Shown here in pieces: positions 9,133 to 16,453 of a stretch of 64,000 nucleotides of DNA (position 1 is its first letter; every line of letters begins with the position of its first letter). Position numbers and translations under genes: made by a program. The notes beneath the pieces were generated by a model. It worked only from the letters and a program-made list of their open reading frames with translations, searched no databases and was not told where the DNA came from. Source of the stretch: an uncultured Erythrobacter sp. (GTDB lineage Bacteria; Pseudomonadota; Alphaproteobacteria; Sphingomonadales; Sphingomonadaceae); the NCBI GenBank assembly GCA_947502305.1, contig CANMZA010000001.1, positions 186,001-250,000 of the forward strand, in the 5' to 3' direction.

Positions 9133-10665
9133 TTACTCCGCAGTGGTCGCCACCATATCTTGCTGCAACGTGCGGCCAGCGAGCAAATAATGCACCGCGG
9201 CCCAGCCATAGCCGCAGACGAAGATCACGATTGACCATTGCAGCCCGCGCGCCTCTGCCGCGGAACAGGCGGCCAAAGCGTCCGCCTCCGCCCCGCCGAG
9301 CAGCGCTTTCGCATCCGGTGCGAGCGCGATCAGCGGTGAGCAAACCTCCAACGTCAAGCCTAAGTCAAAACCGTCCAAGAAGACCGTTTTAAGAAACGTC
9401 GAAAGCACTCCAATTAACGGCGGTCCAAGCCCGTAACCAAGCAGATTGACCACAAACAAGGTCACCGCAACTGCCGTGGCGCGCATCCGGCTGTCGACCA
9501 CTCCGGCTGAGATCGCGTACATTGGTCCCAGATAGAAATAATGGATCATTGCCGCGATCATCAAAGCGGGCATGGCGAGCCACAAAGATTGAGCCAAATA
9601 GCCAAAGGCATAAAGCGGAACGGAGGCTGCCATACCGACGGCAGGCAGCCAAGCGAGCGCCTTGGGATGACGCTGCGATACTTTGTCAGCGAGCCAGCCG
9701 GAACTGAACACCCCAATGGCCGCCATCAAGCCCAAAACAATGCCGAACAAGATGGAGGCTTCTTGAATGGTCAAGCCATGTGTGCGGATCAGGAATGATG
9801 TGGTGAATTGACCTACGCCGTAGCCCACAAAGGAGGCCAGCATCGCACCGAAGACGACATGCAGATAGGCCGGTTTCTTGAGCAAAACGCCAAGCGCTTC
9901 TCGAAAACTGGCTTTCTCTAGACCCTGCAAAGCGACAGGATCGGTGTATCCACGCGGCGGTTCTTTCACGCTCAGCCAAACGATCAGCGACAGGAGTAAT
10001 CCCGGCAATCCAACCACGACAAAGGCAACCCGCCACCCTTCGACTTGGGACCAATCAAGATCGCCAAACAGGGCGCCAAGGCCGATTGATCCAATAAACT
10101 GCCCAAAAGCCGCGCCGTCTAACCCGGCAAGCTGCCCGCCGAACAGCGAAGCCAGCATACTGCCCAGCGGCACACCCAAGGCATAGACAGACACAGCGGT
10201 CGCGCGGCGCGAGGGTTTAAAGTAATCCGCGATTAGCGATTGTGCAGGCGGCGTGCATCCGGCTTCCCCAATGCTAACCCCAACACGGAACAGAAACAGC
10301 ATCAGGAACGACATCGCAAAGCCGCAAAGCGCGGTAAACAAGCTCCAGATCGCGACGGCACCGGCAATGATAGCGACCCGATTGAACCGTTCCGCCCCGC
10401 GAGCGATCGGAATGCCAAGGAAAGTATAAAGAACCGCAAAAGCAGGCCCGCCCAGCAGTCCCATTTGCCAATCTTCAAGACCAAAACTCAGCTTAATGGG
10501 CTCCGTCAAAATATTGACGATGGTGCGGTCGATAAAATTGAAAATATAGACCATCAGCAGCGCACCAAGAACGTAAGTGCGATAACCGGGGGTGCCGAAC
10601 CCTTCCGATGCCGGTGCTGAATTTATCTGCGTTTGCGCCCCAGTTTGAGCAGCCGAATGAGCCAT
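9133..10665 (-). CDS. MFS transporter, spinster-like
   Basis: A 510-residue major facilitator superfamily protein with twelve predicted membrane helices. The ATG at 10665 is preferred over the TTG at 10668; a GGGAG lies just upstream. The first helix pair carries NFIDRTIVNILTEPIK, and the second-loop region RVGVSIGEAGCTPPAQSLIADYF is typical of the spinster-type MFS subfamily common near aromatic and terpenoid catabolic genes in sphingomonads. A large periplasmic or cytoplasmic insertion near residues 440-475 contains a pair of Cys. It is convergent with the acyl-CoA dehydrogenase gene. The substrate is unknown; uptake or efflux of a hydrophobic organic acid is an inference. Confidence 0.9.
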   Translation of the reverse strand: MAHSAAQTGAQTQINSAPASEGFGTPGYRTYVLGALLMVYIFNFIDRTIVNILTEPIKLSFGLEDWQMGLLGGPAFAVLYTFLGIPIARGAERFNRVAIIAGAVAIWSLFTALCGFAMSFLMLFLFRVGVSIGEAGCTPPAQSLIADYFKPSRRATAVSVYALGVPLGSMLASLFGGQLAGLDGAAFGQFIGSIGLGALFGDLDWSQVEGWRVAFVVVGLPGLLLSLIVWLSVKEPPRGYTDPVALQGLEKASFREALGVLLKKPAYLHVVFGAMLASFVGYGVGQFTTSFLIRTHGLTIQEASILFGIVLGLMAAIGVFSSGWLADKVSQRHPKALAWLPAVGMAASVPLYAFGYLAQSLWLAMPALMIAAMIHYFYLGPMYAISAGVVDSRMRATAVAVTLFVVNLLGYGLGPPLIGVLSTFLKTVFLDGFDLGLTLEVCSPLIALAPDAKALLGGAEADALAACSAAEARGLQWSIVIFVCGYGWAAVHYLLAGRTLQQDMVATTAE

Positions 10666-10830
10666 CAATTCTCCCTCGCTGAGCCTGATCCAAAGCCACT
10701 CTAAGACATCACCCTTCCTTTGGCTGTGTCCCGGTGCTTCGCCTGTTGCTCAGCGTGATGCACTGTCTAGCTATTTATCGGCTACGTAAAGTTCTGATTG
10801 ATAGGCGTCGCAGATCAAAGCGGCGCGGCG

Positions 10831-12054
10831 CTATAATGCAATCTGTTTGAAGTGACCGCGCATGCAGTGATTGGAGCTCATAGAAGAGCCGTAACCACCG
10901 GCATTGATAAGAGCGATAAAATCGCCCTCCTCAGTTGGCGGGAAGAGAATATCCTCGCCCCAAAGATCGAGCGCTTCGTTAATGTTCCCCGCGATAGTCG
11001 CCCGCTGCCATTCTGCGGTGTTCATGCTCCTGACGCGGCATGCGGCTGGTGCGCAAGGCAGGTCATAAAATGCGGGCTCAGGGTGCAGGTTGAAACCGCC
11101 ATCGACGCTGATGAACAGAGTTTCGCGTTTCAATTCGACATCGGTAACGCCCAGTACCAAGACACCTGCATCCTTTACCAGAAAATCACCGGGCTCCGTG
11201 GCAATTGTGATGCCGGTACCCTCAAATTGAGAGCGTAGAATTGCCGACCATTGTGCAAGGTCGAGCGCATCGTCGACTTCGCGGTGCGGCAAACCGAGGC
11301 CGCCGCCAATATTGACCACTTTGAGATCTGGTAAATCCGCCATAAATTCGCACGCTGCGCGGAAGGCGGCTTCCCAGCTTTCAAGCTCTCTGGTCAAATA
11401 ACCGCAGCCAACGTGGAAGTGCAGCGTTTCGACCTTAAGGTCATAGGCGCGTGCTGTTTCCAAGGCTTCGCGCCATTGTTCGCGGTAAATCCCAAATTTT
11501 GTGGTTTGGCTGCCTGCATAGGTCAGAAGATCGCTGCTGCCATATCCAGTGCCCAGGGCAGGGTTGACGCGGATGCCGATGGAACGCCGGGCGGCGCGTT
11601 CCCCGATCCGGCGGATCATTCCGATACTATCGCAATTGATGGTGATGCCGGGATGGGCGCAAAGCCGGTCAAGATCGCGGTTTGCGACACCGGTTCCGGT
11701 AAAGCTGATCTGAGCCTCTTCAAACCCGCATTCTAGCGCCAGATCCAATTCATCAGGAGAGCAGATATCGACCCCGCATTTTCCCGTTTCGGCCATCATC
11801 TTTATGATCGGGGCGAAGCGGTTGGCCTTCATCGCGTAGAAAATTTGGTGGTCGCATCCAGTGCTGGACAGTGCGTCTTTGAGCTGATCGAGCTTCGCCT
11901 CAATTCGGGCAAGCGAATAGGCATAGAGAGGGGCATCTGCTTGTGCTGCGAGTGCGCCCAAATCATGGCCAGCGAGATGCAACTGGCCGTTCTGATAATT
12001 AAGGTCGCTGCGTTCCCACCAAAATTGATTGGTATTTGGGGCCACTGCTTTCAC
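10831..12054 (-). CDS. Fold-III PLP-dependent decarboxylase, diaminopimelate-decarboxylase-like
   Basis: A 407-residue alanine-racemase-fold PLP enzyme. IFYAMKANRF carries the Schiff-base Lys; HFHVGCGY is the pyridoxal stacking region; VVNIGGGLG is the phosphate-binding glycine loop; EPGDFLV replaces the usual ESGD; and the C-terminal GGYGSSMSSNHCMRG contains the second-subunit Cys region of the decarboxylase family. The GTG at 12054 overlaps the TGA of the upstream SET gene (GTGA), which decides the start: an upstream ATG at 12117 would lie inside the SET gene. It probably decarboxylates a diamino or basic amino acid; changes at EPGD and the short C-terminus suggest it is not the housekeeping LysA. 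Confidence 0.87.
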   Translation of the reverse strand: MKAVAPNTNQFWWERSDLNYQNGQLHLAGHDLGALAAQADAPLYAYSLARIEAKLDQLKDALSSTGCDHQIFYAMKANRFAPIIKMMAETGKCGVDICSPDELDLALECGFEEAQISFTGTGVANRDLDRLCAHPGITINCDSIGMIRRIGERAARRSIGIRVNPALGTGYGSSDLLTYAGSQTTKFGIYREQWREALETARAYDLKVETLHFHVGCGYLTRELESWEAAFRAACEFMADLPDLKVVNIGGGLGLPHREVDDALDLAQWSAILRSQFEGTGITIATEPGDFLVKDAGVLVLGVTDVELKRETLFISVDGGFNLHPEPAFYDLPCAPAACRVRSMNTAEWQRATIAGNINEALDLWGEDILFPPTEEGDFIALINAGGYGSSMSSNHCMRGHFKQIAL

Positions 12055-12548
12055 TTGCGGTTCGCCGCGAGACGGCCGGTAATTTGCCCGCGGCAATTCG
12101 CCGCGCCGCATGCACAATCAAAATCTCTAAACAGCGTGTCTTCTGTCGCAGAATAATCAATCCGCAGCCATTCACCCGCAGCAATATCTTTCAATGCGAT
12201 GAGCCTGCGCTTATCCATATCAAGCGCGCAATTCGGAGCGCAGCCATGGGACAAAAATCCAACGAACCGCGTCTCCGCAATATGGCGTCCAGGGCTGATT
12301 TGCAGACTGTGCTGAGAGATGTGTGTGTCGATCCGGCCATCGAAGCGATCAAGTACATCACCCTTCGCAAAAGCGATCACGCTGCGCACGCCCAATCCGA
12401 TCGTGTCGTGGTGGCAAATTTCCAAAGCCGCATCAGGGCCGGTTTCAAGGTCGCTGGCCGCGAGGAATTCTGCCGATTTGATCGGATACATCTGAGGCGT
12501 GCTCCCTGTCACTAGCGGGTTATCGGGCGATGATGAGGTTTTCATCAT
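12051..12548 (-). CDS. SET-domain protein-lysine methyltransferase
   Basis: A 165-residue single-domain SET protein. Visible motifs are RFVGFLSHGCAPNC (residues 94-107, the RFxNHSCxPN pseudoknot element that binds S-adenosylmethionine), GEWLRIDY (125-132, with the catalytic Tyr), and a post-SET zinc motif C145-x-C147-G-xxx-C152-RG. Bacterial SET enzymes of this compact type are scattered and mostly uncharacterised. Its stop overlaps the start of the PLP decarboxylase gene, so the two are translationally coupled; the methylation target is unknown. An RsbW-like kinase gene lies 10 bases upstream on the same strand. Confidence 0.88.
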   Translation of the reverse strand: MMKTSSSPDNPLVTGSTPQMYPIKSAEFLAASDLETGPDAALEICHHDTIGLGVRSVIAFAKGDVLDRFDGRIDTHISQHSLQISPGRHIAETRFVGFLSHGCAPNCALDMDKRRLIALKDIAAGEWLRIDYSATEDTLFRDFDCACGAANCRGQITGRLAANRK

Positions 12549-12557
12549 GTAGTCCGA

Positions 12558-12995
12558 TCACTCTAGTTCAAAGGTCTTAGAAAATCGTAGCTTGTTCCAT
12601 CCATTAATGCGCGAATAGGACACTTCATCCATCAAATTGCGCACAAGATGCACGCCCAAACCGCCAAATTCCCTGTCCTCAGCCGATAGATCGGTGTCAG
12701 GATCAGGCAGCGACAAGGGGTCAAAAGCTGAGCCATTATCGGCGACCTCGGCGGTAAGGCGGGTGTCCGATATTTCGATTTGAATGATCAGCCTGGGCGC
12801 GTCATCGGCCGTGCCATCGCTCTGAACTGGTCGATTATTCAGGATGTTGCTGATCAATTCGTCAAATGCGATCATCACTTGCGAGGCTGCTGCGACCGGC
12901 ACAGATTGGCCTTCCACACAGTCTGCGATCGCCCTGTCCAAATCCGCGAAATCGCGGTCCCCGGCTGTAAAGGCATGCTCAAACGTAAAGATCAT
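12558..12995 (-). CDS. RsbW-like serine kinase / anti-sigma factor ATP-binding protein
   Basis: A 145-residue GHKL ATPase of the HATPase_c_2 group. It carries the N box FDELISNIL (E46 and N50), the G1 box DNGSAFD (D86) and the G2 box GGLGVHLVRNL (111-121). Such proteins phosphorylate a STAS antagonist and sequester a sigma factor or other partner. A STAS gene begins about 95 bases away on the opposite strand and a SpoIIE-type phosphatase lies further along, completing the normal set. The ATG at 12995 is favoured over a GTG at 13001. The kinase gene is followed within 10 bases by the SET gene, an unusual neighbour. Confidence 0.9.
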   Translation of the reverse strand: MIFTFEHAFTAGDRDFADLDRAIADCVEGQSVPVAAASQVMIAFDELISNILNNRPVQSDGTADDAPRLIIQIEISDTRLTAEVADNGSAFDPLSLPDPDTDLSAEDREFGGLGVHLVRNLMDEVSYSRINGWNKLRFSKTFELE

Positions 12996-13089
12996 CCGCA
13001 CTGATCATAATCGAGTGGAATAATTTCTCAAACCCTTCAATATAGGCACAGCGTGAATTTAGGGCGCGAACTGAGGCGCGCAACTGCGC

Positions 13090-13443
13090 ATGACCGGAGC
13101 GGCGACAAAGATGCAAATCAGCGAAACAAGTCACGATGGAGTGTTGGTGATCAGCGCCTCCGGCAGGATCGACAGCAACACGGCTGGCGATCTGGAGGCC
13201 GTTTTACCCGGCCGTGTGGAACACAATGCGGCGACGGTCATGGATCTTTCGCAAGTGGCCTATGTTAGCTCTGCTGGGCTTCGCGTCCTGCTAAGAGGGG
13301 CGAAGATCGCGAAATCGACCGGCAATAATCTGGTGCTTTGCGGCCTAGATCCGTCGGTGCAAGAAGTGTTCGACATTAGCGGTTTTAGCAGCATATTCAC
13401 AATCACGCCTGATGTCGCACAGGCCGTTGCAGCGGTAGGTTGA
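13090..13443 (+). CDS. STAS-domain anti-sigma factor antagonist
   Basis: A 117-residue single STAS domain protein. GRIDSNTAGDLEAVLPG and DLSQVAYVSSAGLRVLLRG are the diagnostic motifs; the Ser aligned with SpoIIAA Ser58 is S61 (second Ser of VSSAGLR). Phosphorylation there by an RsbW-type kinase would inactivate it, and a PP2C phosphatase would restore it. Alternatively the ATG at 13111 could be the start, giving a 110-residue protein that begins exactly at the domain. It is divergent from the kinase gene and convergent with the pseudophosphatase sensor gene, only one base apart. Confidence 0.92.
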   Translation: MTGAATKMQISETSHDGVLVISASGRIDSNTAGDLEAVLPGRVEHNAATVMDLSQVAYVSSAGLRVLLRGAKIAKSTGNNLVLCGLDPSVQEVFDISGFSSIFTITPDVAQAVAAVG

Positions 13444-13444
13444 G

Positions 13445-14707
13445 TTAGACCGTTTCGCCCGTGCTGATGGCCGCGAATATGCCGGTAGGTTTCAGCAAAC
13501 AGGCAATCGCATCAAGCACTTGATCTGGCGGTAAGCCTTTTGTGCTCGCGGCGATTTTCAGCGCGTCACGCCGGGTTTCTGCACTCGCATTGCAGAGCAG
13601 AGTATTCTGGTCCTGCGGCACATGGCCCGGCGACCATGATAGGATTTCGATCTCTTCAATATTGAACGCCTCCCGCGCCAGCTTAAGGCATTTTTCTAGG
13701 CCAAGGGCGGTCAGATTGACCTCTATAAATCGCCGGGCAGCTGCCGCATTCGCCACTGCATTTGCCGCAGCATTCGCTGTTTCCGACTGACGTTGGCCCG
13801 GTTGGCACAGCCCGATCATAATATGCCCGCCACCGCCTTCTTCCTCAACGAGAACATAGAAGGAGCCAAGTGGCACCTCACCGCATATCCGTACCGCGGC
13901 GGCGGCGAGGCCCAGTTTCACAGCGGTGTCGGCGAACAGATCGCTCTGCAGCTCCCTCGCGGCGCTTAGTGCATCACGCCGCAGAGAGGCTCTTTCACTG
14001 TCCCGGCGATGGCGCATTTCGGCGGCATCGCGGCTGGCTTTCATCAATCGCACAGCATCAGACAGATCGCACGTTTCGCGTATCTTGAATTGCTCTGCGG
14101 CCAATTCTTGAGAAGGCTTGTTCAGCGCCTTGCCATTCCATTTTAGCTCACGCGAAATGTGGCGGGCGACAAGCAGACTGAGCGCGGCGGAAAATATGCT
14201 CACTGCGAGAATGATGAGCACAATGATCTGGGTCATTTGCGCTGCATTCGCGCTTAGGGGCGCAGCATCGATGCGCGCTGCAACTGCGCGGCCTGAGCCT
14301 GCCGGATGGATGGCGGCGAAAAATGCCGCATTTGTTGTTTCGTCAAAATATGCTGCGGGCACGGCGCTTTGCTCGGTCCATTCGGCTGCCGGTGTCCATT
14401 CAACCGACCCGTTGATCAACGGCGTGATCGATCCTGAATTTTCAACCAGATAGAGGCCTTGCAAACCTTCAATATGCCGCGCTGCTGTGTTCAGCGCCAT
14501 CTGCCGCTGCGGCTTGCTTAGATCGGTTTGCGGATCGTCCATTTCGGCGATGAATTCCGCCGTCACGATGGCCGCGGCAAGCGCTTGATCGTTTAGCGCC
14601 CGCGACATTTCAGACTGTTCCTGAAAATACAGAACTGCGCCATTGACCGCCGCCATCAGCAAGAAAAGTGGGATGGTCAAAGCCATAAAGACGCCGCGAA
14701 TGCTCAT
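13445..14707 (-). CDS. Membrane sensor with degenerate SpoIIE/PP2C domain (pseudophosphatase)
   Basis: A 420-residue protein: a first membrane helix (residues 5-27), a periplasmic sensory region to about 170, a second helix (about 173-198), a HAMP-like linker, and a C-terminal domain that aligns with the SpoIIE phosphatase encoded at 19261-20919. The alignment runs ARELQSDLF against ARDIQVGML, and LGSFYV against the metal-binding GGDLYD, and IGLCQPGQ against GDVSGKG. Both metal-binding Asp positions are therefore lost. The start is the ATG at 14707, which overlaps the stop of the cNMP-binding gene by ATGA. A catalytically dead phosphatase that binds, but does not dephosphorylate, a STAS partner is the inferred role. 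Confidence 0.75.
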   Translation of the reverse strand: MSIRGVFMALTIPLFLLMAAVNGAVLYFQEQSEMSRALNDQALAAAIVTAEFIAEMDDPQTDLSKPQRQMALNTAARHIEGLQGLYLVENSGSITPLINGSVEWTPAAEWTEQSAVPAAYFDETTNAAFFAAIHPAGSGRAVAARIDAAPLSANAAQMTQIIVLIILAVSIFSAALSLLVARHISRELKWNGKALNKPSQELAAEQFKIRETCDLSDAVRLMKASRDAAEMRHRRDSERASLRRDALSAARELQSDLFADTAVKLGLAAAAVRICGEVPLGSFYVLVEEEGGGGHIMIGLCQPGQRQSETANAAANAVANAAAARRFIEVNLTALGLEKCLKLAREAFNIEEIEILSWSPGHVPQDQNTLLCNASAETRRDALKIAASTKGLPPDQVLDAIACLLKPTGIFAAISTGETV

Positions 14708-15114
14708 GACATTTCGCCAAAATTGGCTCGGCCGATTTGCGTCAAACCCACGACAAAATCGGGGCATTCCCGGGCGAGGGTAAATAGATGCGGCTTTGCG
14801 AGGCATAGCGTGTCCATTCCGCCCGCTTCTGCAATGATGTCATGCGCAATGGCCTCACCGAACAATATCGAGGGCGCTCCAATTATGGTGGGCACGGCGC
14901 TCTGTTTTGTGTTCTGGCGAGCAAATGCCTTTCCTGACAGTGTGACGATCATTATTTCGGCGACCTGACCGGCCGCAATAATCACCTCTCCACCGGCATA
15001 GCTACGCGGTTGCATATGCTGCGCAACGAGAAGCAATTCGCTTTCTTTGAGTGCATCAAATGGGGCAATGCAGATCAACTGCAACATCCGCTCGACCGCT
15101 TTCTCGCTAATCAT
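14704..15114 (-). CDS. Small cyclic-nucleotide-binding-domain protein
   Basis: A 136-residue protein made almost entirely of a cNMP-binding (Crp/PKA regulatory) fold: an N-terminal helix with FDALKESELLLVAQHMQPRSYAGGEVIIAAGQ is the usual start of the beta roll, and FGEAIAHDIIAEA is the region of the phosphate-binding cassette. The canonical Arg of the cassette (RAA) is not evident, so binding of cAMP or cGMP may be altered or lost. It has no DNA-binding domain. The start at 15114 overlaps the previous gene by eight bases and the stop overlaps the next gene, so it is made together with the two membrane sensors. In other bacteria this domain is often fused to the HEAT/translocase-like protein encoded upstream here. 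Confidence 0.78.
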   Translation of the reverse strand: MISEKAVERMLQLICIAPFDALKESELLLVAQHMQPRSYAGGEVIIAAGQVAEIMIVTLSGKAFARQNTKQSAVPTIIGAPSILFGEAIAHDIIAEAGGMDTLCLAKPHLFTLARECPDFVVGLTQIGRANFGEMS

Positions 15115-16453
15115 TATCGGCCCCCTTTGTAGGAGGTAACGTGGAAAGCGAGAAGGGCGGCGCATCGCCCAGCCTAACCATGTCTGCTCCAGCATCGAAG
15201 GCCATGCCTATGCCCGGCTCCAAAACGCATTGATCGCTGTCTCGAACAATCAAAGCCGCACAATTGCCGAGTAATTCGATCGTGGCTTGGTTGGTATCAA
15301 GACACAGGCAAATGCCGTTTTGAGTGTCGGCCAATTGAGGCCAATGCTTGGCCAACGCGCCGCCATCATCCTTGGCAAACCGTTCAGCCAACTGCGCCAT
15401 CGCACGCGCGGCCAACACTGTCCCGGCTTTGCCGTTTTGCAGCATTGAGGCTTGCGGATTGGGCAACCAGTAGATGTGGCGGCCGCTATGTTCGAGCAAG
15501 AGCAGTGGCGCAGCATCATCGCCAGCAATCAACCGGGCATTGGCCTCGCGATCTTGCTCGATACGGCTACGTTCTCTCTGGGCGGCGGCGGAGTTGAATT
15601 GTGCAGCCAAATTCGACAACGCCTGCGACAGTCGGGCAACCGCACGTGGAGCCTTGGCGCGGCCCTTTATCGGTACTTCTTGTGCGGACGCCTCACCAGC
15701 CGCAATAGCCAAGGCGCGATCTTTCAAAGCCTCAATCGGCAATGCGACTGTGCGGACAATCAAAAACGTTATGAGCAAGCACAAAGCGATTGATCCAAGG
15801 CCGATTAGCGTGCTGGCAAACAAGGCGTTTTGCGTCGCAACTAGGATCAAGGAAATATCAACGTCGGCGCCTGCGGTTGAGCTTACTTCGCCATTAGCGC
15901 CGTAAACGGGCGCCACGGCGGTTTTGAGTAAGCCCCATTGCTCTTGATATTCGATGGGCGATACAAAAATGCCGCGATTGCTTTCCACGTCACGAATGCC
16001 GCGCATCGTTTGATCGGTCAGGTCGTCTGGCGTGCCGATTGGCGAATGTTCATCGCCGACCGATCCGTCCAGAACATAGACGATATCTGAGGCTTCAGCG
16101 CCTGCTTGGCTGTAGAGATAGGTCAGTTCCAACTTCGTCAGAATGCGCCTGATTGGTGCGCCGCTGCGCTCATATTCTGGCGTTCGCTCGGTGGTGGAGG
16201 GATCATCGCCAGCGCGGGCTGCGTCGATCAAGATATCATGATCCGCCGGGTTGATCATGGCCCCGGTTAACGCGCTGGTCGTCACCAACTTGCGGTCAAA
16301 CCCTTCCAAAATCGTAGCGTAGTGCCAATTATACGCAAACACTGCGAGCAGCGCCGCGACTAGCAAGACGGCGGGCAGGAACACCCGCAACAAAAGGGTC
16401 TTGATCGGCACAGTGACCGGGCGCGGCCCCGCGGTGTCTTCGTCAAGCTGCAT
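15107..16453 (-). CDS. Membrane-bound HAMP sensor of unknown output
   Basis: A 448-residue protein with an N-terminal membrane helix (about 20-42), a periplasmic Cache-like domain (about 43-205, including LTYLYSQAGAEASDIVYVLDG and the repeated reference to a two-strand core), a second helix (about 210-235), a HAMP segment (PIEALKDRALAIAAGE), a coiled coil, and a C-terminal region of about 150 residues. That C-terminal region has weak resemblance to the second half of SpoIIE phosphatases (CLDTNQATIELLGNCAALIV) but no metal-binding residues. It overlaps the upstream translocase-like gene by 11 bases and the cNMP gene by eight. Its sensory domain resembles that of the divergent SpoIIE phosphatase. 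Confidence 0.75.
   Translation of the reverse strand: MQLDEDTAGPRPVTVPIKTLLLRVFLPAVLLVAALLAVFAYNWHYATILEGFDRKLVTTSALTGAMINPADHDILIDAARAGDDPSTTERTPEYERSGAPIRRILTKLELTYLYSQAGAEASDIVYVLDGSVGDEHSPIGTPDDLTDQTMRGIRDVESNRGIFVSPIEYQEQWGLLKTAVAPVYGANGEVSSTAGADVDISLILVATQNALFASTLIGLGSIALCLLITFLIVRTVALPIEALKDRALAIAAGEASAQEVPIKGRAKAPRAVARLSQALSNLAAQFNSAAAQRERSRIEQDREANARLIAGDDAAPLLLLEHSGRHIYWLPNPQASMLQNGKAGTVLAARAMAQLAERFAKDDGGALAKHWPQLADTQNGICLCLDTNQATIELLGNCAALIVRDSDQCVLEPGIGMAFDAGADMVRLGDAPPFSLSTLPPTKGADND

Noticed and set aside
10831..10836. TATAAT-like hexamer as a -10 promoter element
   Set aside because: It spans the stop codon of the PLP decarboxylase gene between convergently placed sequence and has no partner -35 at proper distance for a gene start.
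15107..16453. Assignment of the C-terminal region as a second pseudophosphatase
   Set aside because: Resemblance to the SpoIIE second half is weak and covers few residues; kept only as a remark.
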